This document shows, in pieces, positions 25,263 to 34,693 of a stretch of 64,000 nt of DNA. The notes beneath the pieces are model-generated. The model was not told where the DNA came from and searched no databases. It saw nothing but the letters and a program-made list of their open reading frames with translations. The position numbers and the translations under genes are program-made. Within the stretch, counting starts at the first letter, position 1; every line of letters starts with the position of its first letter. The DNA comes from Lachnospiraceae bacterium G11 (GTDB taxonomy: Bacteria > Bacillota > Clostridia > Lachnospirales > Lachnospiraceae): positions 1 to 64,000 of the forward strand of contig FMWZ01000015.1 in the NCBI GenBank assembly GCA_900103495.1. Direction: 5' to 3'.

Positions 25263-26285
25263 TTAATATTTGTTGTGCACTCTTTCTGCAAAGCACATCA
25301 TATCTTTTATTTCAAGCTTTGTTCCGTCATCAAGAATGGCCGTTCCGGACATCTTTCCGAAGACCTGATGCTGATCGGACACTATAACCTTAAAGTCTAT
25401 CTTCGCTGCCCTGTCAAGAACGGGAACAAAGTTCATCTCAAACCTGCCGTCGGAGGACGTGAAGGTCCAGGGTGACATGTAGGAATCCTCCGGAATGTTG
25501 AAGGTTATGTCATCAAGCTTATGAGCCACACCATCGTAAAAAAGAATGTTCTCCGTTGCGGCCGTTGTGTTTCCGAAGCCGTATCCGATATTGAATCCAA
25601 AGGCATGACCGTTCAAATCACAGTTACCGGATCCCCAGTTCCAGGTATTGTCATATGTCCAGACACCGCGCCCCCAATCCAGGGTTCCAAAATCCGTCTC
25701 GGGGTTGAACTCGTAGGTTTTGCCATCAAAGGTTGCCGAACCTGAAGCTCTCATACAGTTAATCTTCTGATTATAGTAGAAGGCGTGTTTTTTATCCCAG
25801 GGCGTTGCTATGACCATGGTATCCATGTCTGGCTGCTTCATGGTTATATCACACTTAAAAGGCTTTCCTTCTAAGAAGTTCTCAAATTCACAGATGATTC
25901 GCCTCTCGCCTTCACCTTTCACAAAAGACATTTTAAGTCTTCCGTTGTCGTAAACAATGTTGCCCTCCGAAGAGGTTTCAGGGTGATGCATCTTGCCCAT
26001 GGGGAAAACGTCAAGGACCGTCTCCGTGTGTTCCCAGGGTGTCTCCCCAAACGTAAGAAGGGACACTGACTGAAGACCCACATATCCGTCGTCAGATAAA
26101 GTAAATGCACAGGCAAAGCCCTGTCCCATTACAAGATAGTAATCCCACTCCTTGATTCTGAATTTGGGAGCTTTAATCATGCTCCTTTTGTAGTCCCAGA
26201 TCTGGCTTCTGGCCCAACCCGGCTCAGCAATTTCTCCCTTGTTATCAAGAAGAAGCTGTCTGGTGGTAACCTCGTGATTTCTCAT
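25263..26285 (-). CDS. DUF2804 family protein
   Basis: 340 residues without signal or membrane segments. The sequence carries the family pattern at both ends: NHEVTTRQLLLDNKGEI at the start and the Trp-rich centre DFGTLDWGRGVWTYDNTWNWGSG (here quoted in parts: TLDWGRGVWTYDN), followed by GHAFGFNIGYGFG. DUF2804 has no established biochemical role; the beta-rich fold resembles lipocalin-like hydrolase relatives. First gene of a likely operon with the acyltransferase and PNPOx-fold genes. Confidence 0.85.
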   Translation of the reverse strand: MRNHEVTTRQLLLDNKGEIAEPGWARSQIWDYKRSMIKAPKFRIKEWDYYLVMGQGFACAFTLSDDGYVGLQSVSLLTFGETPWEHTETVLDVFPMGKMHHPETSSEGNIVYDNGRLKMSFVKGEGERRIICEFENFLEGKPFKCDITMKQPDMDTMVIATPWDKKHAFYYNQKINCMRASGSATFDGKTYEFNPETDFGTLDWGRGVWTYDNTWNWGSGNCDLNGHAFGFNIGYGFGNTTAATENILFYDGVAHKLDDITFNIPEDSYMSPWTFTSSDGRFEMNFVPVLDRAAKIDFKVIVSDQHQVFGKMSGTAILDDGTKLEIKDMMCFAERVHNKY

Positions 26286-26324
26286 ATTAATCCCCCATTT
26301 CTATTCGCGTTCGCGAACAGTTTA

Positions 26325-26525
26325 TTATTCCAGTACATCAAAAGAACATCCCTTAGCCCAGGGACTGCCCACATCACATCTGCCGTGATGGTACTCTTTC
26401 TTAAAATCTCCCTCCGGTTTCTCTTCGTCCATCTGAACTTTAATCCTTGAGACTCCGTCATTTGAGAGCTTATCAAGCATGCCGATTATATCATTGATTT
26501 CTTTTTCATTGTATGCGTTTTCCAT
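26325..26525 (-). CDS. Small conserved protein with HHGRCD tail
   Basis: 66 residues. The N-terminal half is predicted helical and charged (NEKEINDIIGMLDKLS), and the C-terminal half contains YHHGRCDVGSPWAKGCSFDVL, where two His, two Cys and an Asp could bind metal. I have seen this tail in small clostridial proteins of unknown role. GTGAGG precedes the ATG. It is 39 bases upstream of the DUF2804 gene and may be the first gene of that unit. Confidence 0.7.
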   Translation of the reverse strand: MENAYNEKEINDIIGMLDKLSNDGVSRIKVQMDEEKPEGDFKKEYHHGRCDVGSPWAKGCSFDVLE

Positions 26526-26589
26526 ATGTTTACCTCACGGGTTTTATTATAACATTTTTATAATATATTTGTTCAAATCGAAAAAACTG

Positions 26590-26618
26590 TTGACACACTA
26601 TTCCTTGGCATGTTATAA
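26590..26618 (+). promoter_or_regulatory. trp operon promoter
   Basis: TTGACA (26590-26595), a 17-bp spacer and TTATAA (26613-26618). Transcription would start about 30 bases before the T-box leader. The bases between the 66-aa gene and this promoter are AT-rich. Confidence 0.8.
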
Positions 26619-26647
26619 GAATATTAATTCAATATGCTAAACCGTTG

Positions 26648-26917
26648 AAGCGGAGATAACGGCAATGATGCCTTTACAGAGAGCCTGAGGTGCTGAGATT
26701 CAGGTGAGAAACAAGTTGTCAAATGGACCGCTGAGGGCGTGGGGAACGGCTTAAGGCCTAGTATTCCGCGACGTGAGGCATACGTTAGTTGCCGGAGATA
26801 TGATGGTATCTCGCAAAGTGTATGGGGCAGCCCATAAATTCAAGGTGGCACCGCGGATAGTGAACTTAGATTATTCGTCCTTGACAGAAGTTTAATACGT
26901 TCTGTCAGGGACTTTTT
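26648..26917 (+). promoter_or_regulatory. T-box riboswitch, tryptophan specifier
   Basis: A tRNA-sensing leader for the trp operon. The T-box bulge sequence GGTGGCACCGCGG lies at 26844-26856. The Stem I region upstream ends in AAATGGACCGCTGAGGG, placing a UGG (Trp) specifier at 26724-26726. An intrinsic terminator follows at 26878-26917 (12-bp stem with one G-T pair, then TTTTT). When uncharged tRNA-Trp pairs with the specifier and its 3' end with the bulge, the antiterminator forms and the operon is read. The matching tRNA gene is at 46527-46597. Confidence 0.95.
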
Positions 26918-26925
26918 GTTATCAG

Positions 26926-26959
26926 AAACTCCTTTGGCAGAAGTCAAAGGAGTTTTTTT
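26926..26959 (+). terminator. Second intrinsic terminator before trpE
   Basis: A perfect 11-bp stem (AAACTCCTTTG with CAAAGGAGTTT), an 8-nt loop, then a run of T. It lies immediately after the T-box terminator and just before the trpE ribosome site GGAGG. It is unexplained by the T-box model. Confidence 0.85.
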
Positions 26960-26974
26960 GCAGGAGGAAAAACA

Positions 26975-28441
26975 ATGGAGTTTAGACCCACACTCGAAGA
27001 AGTAAAGCAAATCGCAAAGCAGGGGAAATACAATGTGGCCCCCATAAGCTTTGAGATTCTCTCGGACTTCATCACTACCATCGAGGCCATGAGAATTCTC
27101 AAAAACGTATCAACCCACTGCTACATGCTTGAATCGGCCCAGGCCAATGAAACCTGGGGGCGATACACATTCTTAGGATTCGACCCGAAGCTTGATATCA
27201 CCTGTGTTGACGGTGAAATGAAGGCCGGAAATCTGAAGTTTAAGACCGACAACCCTTCCGCCCACCTAAGACAGATTCTGGCGGATTACAAGAGCCCCCG
27301 CTTTGATTATCTTCCACCCTTCACCGGCGGTCTGGTTGGCTATTTCTCATACGACTACTTATGCTACAGCGAACCGGAAGTCAAAAGGGACGTGGAAGAT
27401 TCCGAGGCCTTCAAGGACGTGGATCTGATGCTCTTTGACAAGGTTATCGCCTTCGACAATTTAAGGCAGAAAATAATCCTCATTGTGAACATGTCCCTCT
27501 CAGATGTAGAGGTTGGCTACAACAAAGCAATAATGGAACTAAACCGCCTGGCGGACCTTCTAAGATCCGGGTCCAAAAAGGATGAGCCTGCAGGAAAGCT
27601 TAAAGGAGAAGTCACTCCCCTCTTTGACAAAGAAGAGTTCTGCAACATGGTTAACAAGGCAAAGCATCACATTCACGAGGGCGACATCTTCCAGATAGTT
27701 CTCTCAAACAGATTAAGTGCTCCCTTCGAGGGAAGCCTCCTTAACACCTACAGAATGCTTCGCACCATCAATCCTTCCCCCTATATGTTCTACTTCTCAG
27801 GGACGGATGTGGAGGTTGCGGGTGCTTCACCCGAAACCCTTGTAAAGCTTGAAAACGGAATTCTTCACACCTTCCCTCTTGCAGGCACAAGGCCCAGAGG
27901 AAAGACCCCTGAAGAGGACAAGGCCCTTGAAGCCGAACTTCTTGCCGACGAGAAGGAGCTGGCAGAACACAATATGCTGGTGGACCTCGGAAGAAATGAT
28001 CTTGGTAAAATCAGCAAGTTCGGCACCGTAGAAGTTGAGACCTTACATTCCATCGAGCGTTTCTCACACGTAATGCATATAGGTTCCACCGTAAGAGGAG
28101 AAATTGACGAGAACCACGATGCACTGGATGCCATCGAGGCCGTACTTCCCGCAGGAACCCTTTCCGGTGCTCCAAAGATAAGAGCCTGTCAGCTGATTGG
28201 CGATTTGGAGAACAACAAAAGGGGCATCTACGGAGGAGCAATTGGATATATAGATTTTACCGGAAACATGGATACCTGCATTGCAATACGAATCGCCTAT
28301 AAGAAAAACGGCAAGGTCTTCGTACGAAGCGGAGCCGGAATTGTAGCAGACTCTGTACCGGAAAAAGAATTTGAGGAGTGCTTAAACAAAGCCAAATCAT
28401 CTTTAAGAGCCTTAGAACTTGCACAGGAGGAAACACTATGA
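26975..28441 (+). CDS. trpE: Anthranilate synthase component I
   Basis: 488 residues. Converts chorismate and ammonia or glutamine to anthranilate, the first step of tryptophan synthesis. The N-terminal regulatory domain has the Trp-binding motif as YMLES near 50. The catalytic domain contains GDIFQIVLSNR near 233, the conserved GSPETL-type motif GASPETL near 287, and 'PAGTLSGAPKIRA' near 390. Start ATG follows CAGGAGG. It overlaps trpG by 4 bp (ATGA), as expected for subunits made in equal amounts. Controlled by the T-box upstream and, by family knowledge, by feedback from Trp. Confidence 0.97.
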   Translation: MEFRPTLEEVKQIAKQGKYNVAPISFEILSDFITTIEAMRILKNVSTHCYMLESAQANETWGRYTFLGFDPKLDITCVDGEMKAGNLKFKTDNPSAHLRQILADYKSPRFDYLPPFTGGLVGYFSYDYLCYSEPEVKRDVEDSEAFKDVDLMLFDKVIAFDNLRQKIILIVNMSLSDVEVGYNKAIMELNRLADLLRSGSKKDEPAGKLKGEVTPLFDKEEFCNMVNKAKHHIHEGDIFQIVLSNRLSAPFEGSLLNTYRMLRTINPSPYMFYFSGTDVEVAGASPETLVKLENGILHTFPLAGTRPRGKTPEEDKALEAELLADEKELAEHNMLVDLGRNDLGKISKFGTVEVETLHSIERFSHVMHIGSTVRGEIDENHDALDAIEAVLPAGTLSGAPKIRACQLIGDLENNKRGIYGGAIGYIDFTGNMDTCIAIRIAYKKNGKVFVRSGAGIVADSVPEKEFEECLNKAKSSLRALELAQEETL

Positions 28442-29007
28442 TTCTTCTGATTGATAACTACGACAGTTTTTCATATAACCTTTACCAGCTGATTGGTGAG
28501 TTTTCCCCCACCATCAAGGTAATCAGAAACGACGAGATGTCAGTTAAACAGATTAAGGATTTAAATCCCGAATGCATAATCCTCTCTCCCGGCCCCGGAA
28601 GGCCTGAGGATGCCGGAGTTATTGTGGATGTGGTTAAGGAACTTGGCGGTATTATTCCAATCCTTGGAGTCTGCCTGGGGCATCAGGCCATATGTCAGGC
28701 CTTCGGAGCCACAGTAACCTACGCAAAGGAATTAATGCACGGCAAACAGTCCGAAACCGAATTTGATATTTCCTCCCCTCTTTTTGCGGGATGTCCCAAA
28801 TTCGGCCCGGTTGCCAGATACCACTCCCTGGCGGTTGATGCGGATACAATACCTGATTTCATGAAGATTCTGGCAAGGACCACCGATGGAGAGGTAATGG
28901 CCGTGTGCCACAAGGATTACCCCATTTACGGATTGCAGTTTCACCCCGAATCAATAATGACCCCCAGCGGGAAACAGATAATAAAGAATTTTATAAAAGG
29001 ACTTTAA
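28438..29007 (+). CDS. trpG: Anthranilate synthase component II (glutamine amidotransferase)
   Basis: 189 residues. The class I amidotransferase triad is visible: Cys79 in GVCLGHQA, His and Glu in GLQFHPESI near 170. It frees ammonia from glutamine for TrpE. The N-terminus [14 protein letters not shown] is typical. Start chosen at the ATGA overlap with trpE, with AGGAGG upstream; a longer frame exists inside trpE but has no site. In many bacteria this subunit also serves folate synthesis as PabA, which may hold here if no separate pabA exists. Confidence 0.96.
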   Translation: MILLIDNYDSFSYNLYQLIGEFSPTIKVIRNDEMSVKQIKDLNPECIILSPGPGRPEDAGVIVDVVKELGGIIPILGVCLGHQAICQAFGATVTYAKELMHGKQSETEFDISSPLFAGCPKFGPVARYHSLAVDADTIPDFMKILARTTDGEVMAVCHKDYPIYGLQFHPESIMTPSGKQIIKNFIKGL

Positions 29008-29027
29008 AGGATAAGGAGATACATACC

Positions 29028-30053
29028 ATGATTAAAGAAGCAATTGTAAAAATCGTAAACAAGGAAGACCTCACCTACGACGAGGCATATACCGTAATGA
29101 ATGAAATCATGAGCGGAGAAACCACTGCAACACAGAATGCGGCATTCCTGGCTTCTCTTTCCACAAAGAGTGCAAGGGCCGAGACCACTGATGAGATTGC
29201 AGGCTGCGCCGCAGCCATGAGAGCCCATGCCACACAGGTCGAAACCGGCATGGACGTCTTTGAAATCGTCGGAACAGGCGGTGACAATGCTCACAGCTTC
29301 AACATTTCAACCACATCTGCCCTGGTGGCAGCCGCCGGCGGAATGAAGGTTGCAAAGCACGGTAACAGAGCCGCTTCCTCAAAGTGCGGTACCGCAGACT
29401 GCCTCGAAGCATTGGGGGTAAACATTAACCAGAGCCCCGAAAGATGTATTGAATTGCTTAAAGAAGCAGGCATGTGTTTCTTCTTCGCGCAGAAATATCA
29501 CTCTTCCATGAAGTATGTGGGACCCATCAGAAAAGAACTGGGGTTCAGAACCGTGTTTAATATCTTAGGTCCCCTCACCAACCCCGGCAAACCCACCATG
29601 CAGCTTTTGGGCGTTTACGATGATTATCTTGTTGAGCCCCTTGCTCAGGTTCTCATAAGCCTTGGAGTCAAGAGAGGCATGGTTGTTTACGGAATGGATA
29701 AACTTGATGAAATATCAATGAGCGCACCCACAAAGGTTTGCGAGATTAACGACGGCTGGTTCAAATCATACGTTATAACTCCCGAAGATTTCGGCTTCAC
29801 CCGCTGTACCAAGGATGAATTAAAGGGCGGTGATCCTGCTGAGAACGCAAAGATAACGACTGATATTTTAAATGGTGCCAAGGGTCCCAAGAGAGATGCT
29901 GTACTTATGAATGCAGGAGCAGCACTTTATATCGGAGGGAAAGCTCCAAGCTTTAAAGATGGCGTTAAACTTGCCGCTGAAATAATCGATTCAGGCAAGG
30001 CTATTGAAACCCTTAAAAAGGTTGTGGAAGTAAGCAACCGTCCGGAGGAATAA
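29028..30053 (+). CDS. trpD: Anthranilate phosphoribosyltransferase
   Basis: 341 residues. Joins anthranilate to PRPP. The phosphate-binding loop [18 protein letters not shown] is near 82, and the second conserved region [21 protein letters not shown] near 110 is complete. ATG at 29028 follows AAGGAG; a longer frame extends back into trpG and is not real. There are 20 bases between trpG and this gene and two between this gene and trpC. Confidence 0.96.
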   Translation: MIKEAIVKIVNKEDLTYDEAYTVMNEIMSGETTATQNAAFLASLSTKSARAETTDEIAGCAAAMRAHATQVETGMDVFEIVGTGGDNAHSFNISTTSALVAAAGGMKVAKHGNRAASSKCGTADCLEALGVNINQSPERCIELLKEAGMCFFFAQKYHSSMKYVGPIRKELGFRTVFNILGPLTNPGKPTMQLLGVYDDYLVEPLAQVLISLGVKRGMVVYGMDKLDEISMSAPTKVCEINDGWFKSYVITPEDFGFTRCTKDELKGGDPAENAKITTDILNGAKGPKRDAVLMNAGAALYIGGKAPSFKDGVKLAAEIIDSGKAIETLKKVVEVSNRPEE

Positions 30054-30055
30054 AA

Positions 30056-30838
30056 ATGACCATTCTTGATGAACTTGCTGACTTCGCAAGAGTAAGAGTT
30101 GAAAAAGCCAAGGAAATCAAATCAACCGAGGAAATAAAGAAGGAAGCCTTTGCCCTTCCAAAGGGACGATTCAGATTCGAGAACGCTCTTAAGAAACCCG
30201 GCATATCTTTCATTTGTGAGTGTAAGAAGGCCTCCCCTTCCAAGGGACTTATAGCTCCTGATTTCCCCTATTTAAAGATTGCGGAGGAATACGAGGCGGC
30301 AGGTGCAGACTGTATCTCGGTTCTCACGGAACCCAAGTGGTTTCTGGGAAGTGATGAATACCTAAGAGAAATCACTTCAAAGGTCTGCACTCCATGTATC
30401 AGAAAGGATTTTACAGTTGATGAGTACATGATTTACGAAGCCAGGCTTCTGGGCGCCGAAGCGGTACTCCTTATCTGCTCCATCCTGACTGAAGCACAGA
30501 TTAAGGATTATATAGGAATCTGTGATGAGCTTGGAATCTCGGCCTTGGTTGAGGCTCATGATGAAGAAGAAGTAAAGATGGCGGTAAGAGCCGGAGCAAG
30601 AATCATCGGTGTAAACAACAGAAATCTGAAGGACTTCTCGGTGGACACAGGAAACAGCCGAAGGCTCAGAGAACTTATCCCCGAAAATGTTATCTTCGTC
30701 TCCGAAAGCGGAGTAAAGGATGGAAATGATATAAAAGTTCTCAGAGAAATCGGTGCAGATGCGGTACTTGTGGGTGAAGCCCTCATGAGAGCCCCTGACA
30801 AAAAAGAAAAGCTTAATGAGCTTAGAGGTGAGAAATGA
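30056..30838 (+). CDS. trpC: Indole-3-glycerol phosphate synthase
   Basis: 260 residues. A TIM barrel that closes the indole ring. Motifs seen: ICECKKASPSKG near 53 (catalytic Lys), SVLTEPKWF near 88, IRKDFTVDEY near 112, EAHDEEE near 165 and ESGVKDG near 215. It starts two bases after trpD and overlaps trpF by 4 bp. It is separate from trpF here, unlike the fused enzyme in Escherichia coli. Confidence 0.96.
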   Translation: MTILDELADFARVRVEKAKEIKSTEEIKKEAFALPKGRFRFENALKKPGISFICECKKASPSKGLIAPDFPYLKIAEEYEAAGADCISVLTEPKWFLGSDEYLREITSKVCTPCIRKDFTVDEYMIYEARLLGAEAVLLICSILTEAQIKDYIGICDELGISALVEAHDEEEVKMAVRAGARIIGVNNRNLKDFSVDTGNSRRLRELIPENVIFVSESGVKDGNDIKVLREIGADAVLVGEALMRAPDKKEKLNELRGEK

Positions 30839-31446
30839 CCAAAATAAAGCTGTGTGGTCTCAAAAGAGAGTGCGATATAGAAGCAGTCAATAAATTAAAT
30901 CCTGATTTTATCGGCTTCGTCTTCGCCGAGAAAAGCAAAAGATATGTGAACCCTATAGAAGCGGCAAAGCTAAAGGAAATGCTAGGTAAAGATATTAAAG
31001 CAGTGGGTGTTTTTGTAAACGAAAGCCCGGAAGCTGTGGCAGAACTTTTAAACAAAGGAACCATCGACATGGCTCAGCTTCACGGCAGCGAGGATGAGGA
31101 ATACATATCAATGCTCCGCTCTCTCACTGATAAACCGCTTATTAAAGCCATAAAGGTTCAGTCCAAAGCTGATATCGAAGCCGCCGACGGGTCAAGTGCC
31201 GATTACGTTTTGCTGGACTCCGGCGCAGGAACAGGAATGGCCTTTAACTGGCAGTTAATTAAGGGAATAAAAAGGCCCTATTTCCTTGCCGGAGGATTAA
31301 ACCCCGAAAACGTAGCGGAAGCGGTGAAAACCCTTAATCCCTACGCGGTAGACGTAAGTTCCGGAATCGAGACTGACGGTCTTAAAGATGAAGCCAAGAT
31401 GGCTGATTTCGTATCAATAGTAAGAAAGGAAAGCGACAATGACTAA
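30835..31446 (+). CDS. trpF: Phosphoribosylanthranilate isomerase
   Basis: 203 residues. The barrel opens with [12 protein letters not shown] (catalytic Cys8 region) and includes [21 protein letters not shown] near 82, LLDSGAG near 127 (catalytic Asp) and AGGLNPEN near 153 with VDVSSGIE near 177 for phosphate binding. It isomerises phosphoribosylanthranilate to CdRP. It overlaps trpC by 4 bp and trpB by 8 bp. Confidence 0.95.
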   Translation: MTKIKLCGLKRECDIEAVNKLNPDFIGFVFAEKSKRYVNPIEAAKLKEMLGKDIKAVGVFVNESPEAVAELLNKGTIDMAQLHGSEDEEYISMLRSLTDKPLIKAIKVQSKADIEAADGSSADYVLLDSGAGTGMAFNWQLIKGIKRPYFLAGGLNPENVAEAVKTLNPYAVDVSSGIETDGLKDEAKMADFVSIVRKESDND

Positions 31447-32629
31447 TCCAAATTCACGTTTTGGAATCCATGGTGGACAATATATACCTGAAACACTGAT
31501 GAATGCTGTTATCGAGCTTGAGGAAGCCTACAACCACTACAAGGCAGATCCCGCATTTAACAAAGAGCTGGAGACCCTCTTTAACGAATATGCAGGAAGG
31601 CCCTCAAGGCTTTACTATGCCAAGAAAATGACCAAAGACCTGGGCGGAGCCAGGATTTATCTTAAGAGAGAGGATCTTAATCACACCGGTGCCCATAAGA
31701 TAAACAACGTATTGGGCCAGGCTCTCTTAGCCAAGAAAATGGGCAAAACCAGACTTATCGCCGAAACCGGTGCCGGCCAGCACGGTGTGGCAACCGCTAC
31801 TGCGGCGGCTTTAATGGGCATGGAATGTGTTGTGTTCATGGGCGAGGAGGACACCAAAAGACAGGCCTTAAATGTGTACCGTATGCGTCTTCTCGGTGCG
31901 GAAGTTATTCCCGTCAAATCAGGTACAGCCACCTTAAAGGATGCGGTTTCCGAGGCAATGCGCGAATGGACTTCAAGAATCGACGACACCCACTATTGTT
32001 TAGGCTCAGTAATGGGCCCCCACCCCTTCCCCACCATAGTTCGTGACTTCCAGGCGGTTATCTCAAAGGAAATCAAGGAACAGATTCTGGAGAAAGAAGG
32101 CAGACTTCCCGATGCGGTCATTGCCTGCGTCGGAGGCGGTTCCAACGCCATTGGAACCTTCTATAACTTCATTGAAGACAAAGATGTTAAACTTATCGGC
32201 TGCGAAGCTGCCGGAAGAGGCATTGACACCTTCGAGACAGCGGCAACCATTAACACCGGCCGCCTCGGAATCTTCCACGGCATGAAATCATACTTCTGCC
32301 AGGATGAGTACGGTCAGATTGCTCCGGTTTACTCAATCTCAGCAGGACTTGATTACCCCGGAATCGGACCTGAGCACGCATATCTTCACGATATAGGAAG
32401 AGCCCAGTATGTGGCAATAACCGACGAGGAAGCCGTTCAGGCCTTCGAGTATCTTGCAAAGACCGAGGGCATTATTCCCGCCATCGAGTCCGCACATGCA
32501 GTTGCTTACGCAAGAAAGCTGGCTCCCACAATGAGCAAAGACCAGATTATCGTAATAACCATTTCAGGCCGCGGCGACAAGGACTGTGCTGCCATCGCCA
32601 GATACAGAGGGGAGGATATCCATGAGTAA
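31439..32629 (+). CDS. trpB: Tryptophan synthase beta chain
   Basis: 396 residues. Uses PLP to join indole and serine. The PLP lysine is Lys87 in HTGAHKINN, and the phosphate-binding GGGSNAIG is near 228. The long N-terminus with GGQYIPETL marks the trpB1 type that pairs with an alpha chain, here encoded directly downstream. It overlaps trpF by 8 bp and trpA by 8 bp. All catalytic residues appear intact. Confidence 0.97.
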   Translation: MTNPNSRFGIHGGQYIPETLMNAVIELEEAYNHYKADPAFNKELETLFNEYAGRPSRLYYAKKMTKDLGGARIYLKREDLNHTGAHKINNVLGQALLAKKMGKTRLIAETGAGQHGVATATAAALMGMECVVFMGEEDTKRQALNVYRMRLLGAEVIPVKSGTATLKDAVSEAMREWTSRIDDTHYCLGSVMGPHPFPTIVRDFQAVISKEIKEQILEKEGRLPDAVIACVGGGSNAIGTFYNFIEDKDVKLIGCEAAGRGIDTFETAATINTGRLGIFHGMKSYFCQDEYGQIAPVYSISAGLDYPGIGPEHAYLHDIGRAQYVAITDEEAVQAFEYLAKTEGIIPAIESAHAVAYARKLAPTMSKDQIIVITISGRGDKDCAAIARYRGEDIHE

Positions 32630-33389
32630 TATTAGAAAAGCATTTGAAAAAGGAAAAGCATTCATTCCCTTCATCACCTGCGGAGACCCGGATCTGGAAA
32701 CCACAGCAAAGGTTGTGAAGGCTGCCGTGGCAAACGGAGCTGATTTAATCGAGCTTGGAATCCCCTTCTCGGACCCTACGGCTGAAGGCCCGGTAATTCA
32801 GGGCGCAAACTTAAGGGCACTTACAGGAGGCGTAACCACCGATAAAGTCTTTGAACTTGTCAGAGAATTAAGAAAAGACGTCACAGTACCCATGGTATTC
32901 ATGACCTACGCAAACGTGGTTTACTCTTACGATGCCGAGAAGTTTATAAGGACCTGCGAAGAAATCGGAATAGACGGACTCATTCTTCCCGATCTTCCAT
33001 TTGAGGAGAAGGATGAGTTTTTACCAATATGCAAGAAATATAATGTTGATTTAATTTCCCTCATTGCTCCCACATCCGAGAACCGAATATCCATGATAGC
33101 AAAGGAGGCTGAAGGCTTCATCTACGTGGTTTCAAGCCTCGGAGTAACAGGAACAAGAAGCGAAATAAAAACAGATCTCAAATCCATAGTTGATGTAATA
33201 AGAGCCAATACCGACGTGCCCTGTGCCATCGGATTCGGAATCTCCACACCGGAACAGGCCAAAAAAATGGCCGAGCTCTCCGATGGTGCCATCGTAGGTT
33301 CAGCCATAATAAAATATCTTGAAAAGTATGGTAAGGATGCTCCGAAATACATCGGAGAATACGTAAAATCCATGAAGGATGCCATCTAG
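32622..33389 (+). CDS. trpA: Tryptophan synthase alpha chain
   Basis: 255 residues from the ATG at 32622, which has GGGGAGGA upstream; the longer frame begins inside trpB. Catalytic Glu in [16 protein letters not shown] (about 44) and Asp in [10 protein letters not shown] (about 125) are present. It cleaves indole-glycerol phosphate and passes indole to TrpB. Its TAG lies in a CTAG palindrome shared with the stop of the convergent kinase gene, so there is no space for a terminator after the operon. Confidence 0.97.
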   Translation: MSNIRKAFEKGKAFIPFITCGDPDLETTAKVVKAAVANGADLIELGIPFSDPTAEGPVIQGANLRALTGGVTTDKVFELVRELRKDVTVPMVFMTYANVVYSYDAEKFIRTCEEIGIDGLILPDLPFEEKDEFLPICKKYNVDLISLIAPTSENRISMIAKEAEGFIYVVSSLGVTGTRSEIKTDLKSIVDVIRANTDVPCAIGFGISTPEQAKKMAELSDGAIVGSAIIKYLEKYGKDAPKYIGEYVKSMKDAI

Positions 33390-34693
33390 GCTCTGGGCAG
33401 ATAAATTCCGATTCTCGTTCCCAGTTCTTCTCTGGAGAGGATTTCGAAGTGGCCTTCATGCTTATCCACTATCCACTTCGCTATTGAAAGACCAAGCCCC
33501 GTGCCGTTGAAACTTCTGGCTTCATCGGCGCGGTAGAATCTTTCAAACATGTGCTCCACATCCGCTTCTTTCATGCCGATTCCGGAATCCTGTACCCGAA
33601 GAAATGCCGTATTTCCATCAGATACACCCACTCCAAGAAGTATTTCATCCTTTTCCTTGGTGTACTTGGCGGCATTGTCCACAAGAATTCTCACCGCCTG
33701 CTTTATTAATCCCTCGTCCGCATTGACATATATGCTCTCCGATGAAGGGGCAAACTTATATATGTGATTCTCATCTATCATAAGGGATTCCTCATACACT
33801 TCATTCATAAGTGCATTCAAATCCACTCTTGTTTTGTTAATGGCTGTTCTGCCTGCATCACCCCTGGCCAAAAACAGCAGCTGCTCCACCAGGTGTTTCA
33901 TGTTCTCAGACTCATTCTGTATGGCAGTTATGGACTCATCAAGGACCTTCTCGTCCTCTCTTCCCCACCTTGCCAGCATGTTGGCATATCCCTGGATTAC
34001 GGCTATAGGCGTCCTCAACTCATGGGATGCGTCGTTAACGAATCTGGCCTGCTGCCTGTTATTGTCTCTGATTCTTTTAATCAGAGCGTTCATGGCTCTC
34101 TCGATTCCGGCAAGGTCCTCATCTCCAAGAGAGATCAAAGTCTCCTCGTCAGGTTCCAGGCTGTTAAGTTTGTCTTCGATTACATGGTATTTATCTTCGG
34201 TAAAATCGAACTTTGCCAATTCCTCGGCCTTCGCTACCATTTCATCCAAGGGTTCCAGTATCTTCTTTATATTGCCGCTCTCCACAGGAAAACTGCACCA
34301 GTGAATCACAATCTGGGACACAAACACTCCCACAAATATGGCAAAGAATAAAGGGAAATGCTTAAAGGGATGGGTCTCAAGGATAACCTTTCCTGTCTCT
34401 GCGTTCGAAAGCACATATTTTGTGGTCTCAATCTTTTCCACAAAAGTGTCTTCCGCCACATTATACAGCTCAGTATCCACGGTAAAATCGTGGTCATTGC
34501 CTATAAGGTCCACAGTGCCTGTGGCAGCATTCTCAAGGGCCAAAAGCCAGGTGACCAGTATAACAAAAAGAATTGTGATATCAAGTCCAAGGCTTCGAAC
34601 AATCTTCTTCCATACCTGTTCTGCTGCCAAACGCCACCTTACGGAGCGCATCCTCTTGTTCTGGGAGCCGGAATTATTCTGATTTGATGACAT
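33386..34693 (-). CDS. OmpR-group sensor histidine kinase
   Basis: 435 residues from the ATG at 34691-34693, six bases after GAGGAG; a TTG two codons earlier is less likely. Two membrane helices (about 30-55 and 115-138) flank a short extracytoplasmic loop, then a HAMP-like linker, the phospho-acceptor box DASHELRTPIAV (His about 222), and an HATPase domain with ILVDNAAKYT and DSGIGM, FNGTGLGLSI. It overlaps the response regulator gene by 20 bp, so both are made together. ArlS/CssS-like in layout; the signal is unknown. Confidence 0.92.
   Translation of the reverse strand: MSSNQNNSGSQNKRMRSVRWRLAAEQVWKKIVRSLGLDITILFVILVTWLLALENAATGTVDLIGNDHDFTVDTELYNVAEDTFVEKIETTKYVLSNAETGKVILETHPFKHFPLFFAIFVGVFVSQIVIHWCSFPVESGNIKKILEPLDEMVAKAEELAKFDFTEDKYHVIEDKLNSLEPDEETLISLGDEDLAGIERAMNALIKRIRDNNRQQARFVNDASHELRTPIAVIQGYANMLARWGREDEKVLDESITAIQNESENMKHLVEQLLFLARGDAGRTAINKTRVDLNALMNEVYEESLMIDENHIYKFAPSSESIYVNADEGLIKQAVRILVDNAAKYTKEKDEILLGVGVSDGNTAFLRVQDSGIGMKEADVEHMFERFYRADEARSFNGTGLGLSIAKWIVDKHEGHFEILSREELGTRIGIYLPRA

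Noticed and set aside
26648-26917. Leader-peptide attenuator for trp
   Set aside because: No short open frame with Trp codons and a ribosome site is visible; the T-box bulge and UGG specifier explain the leader.
33834-34304. Plus-strand frame of 156 codons opposite the sensor kinase
   Set aside because: Antisense to a gene with all kinase motifs; Ser-rich composition is typical of a shadow frame.
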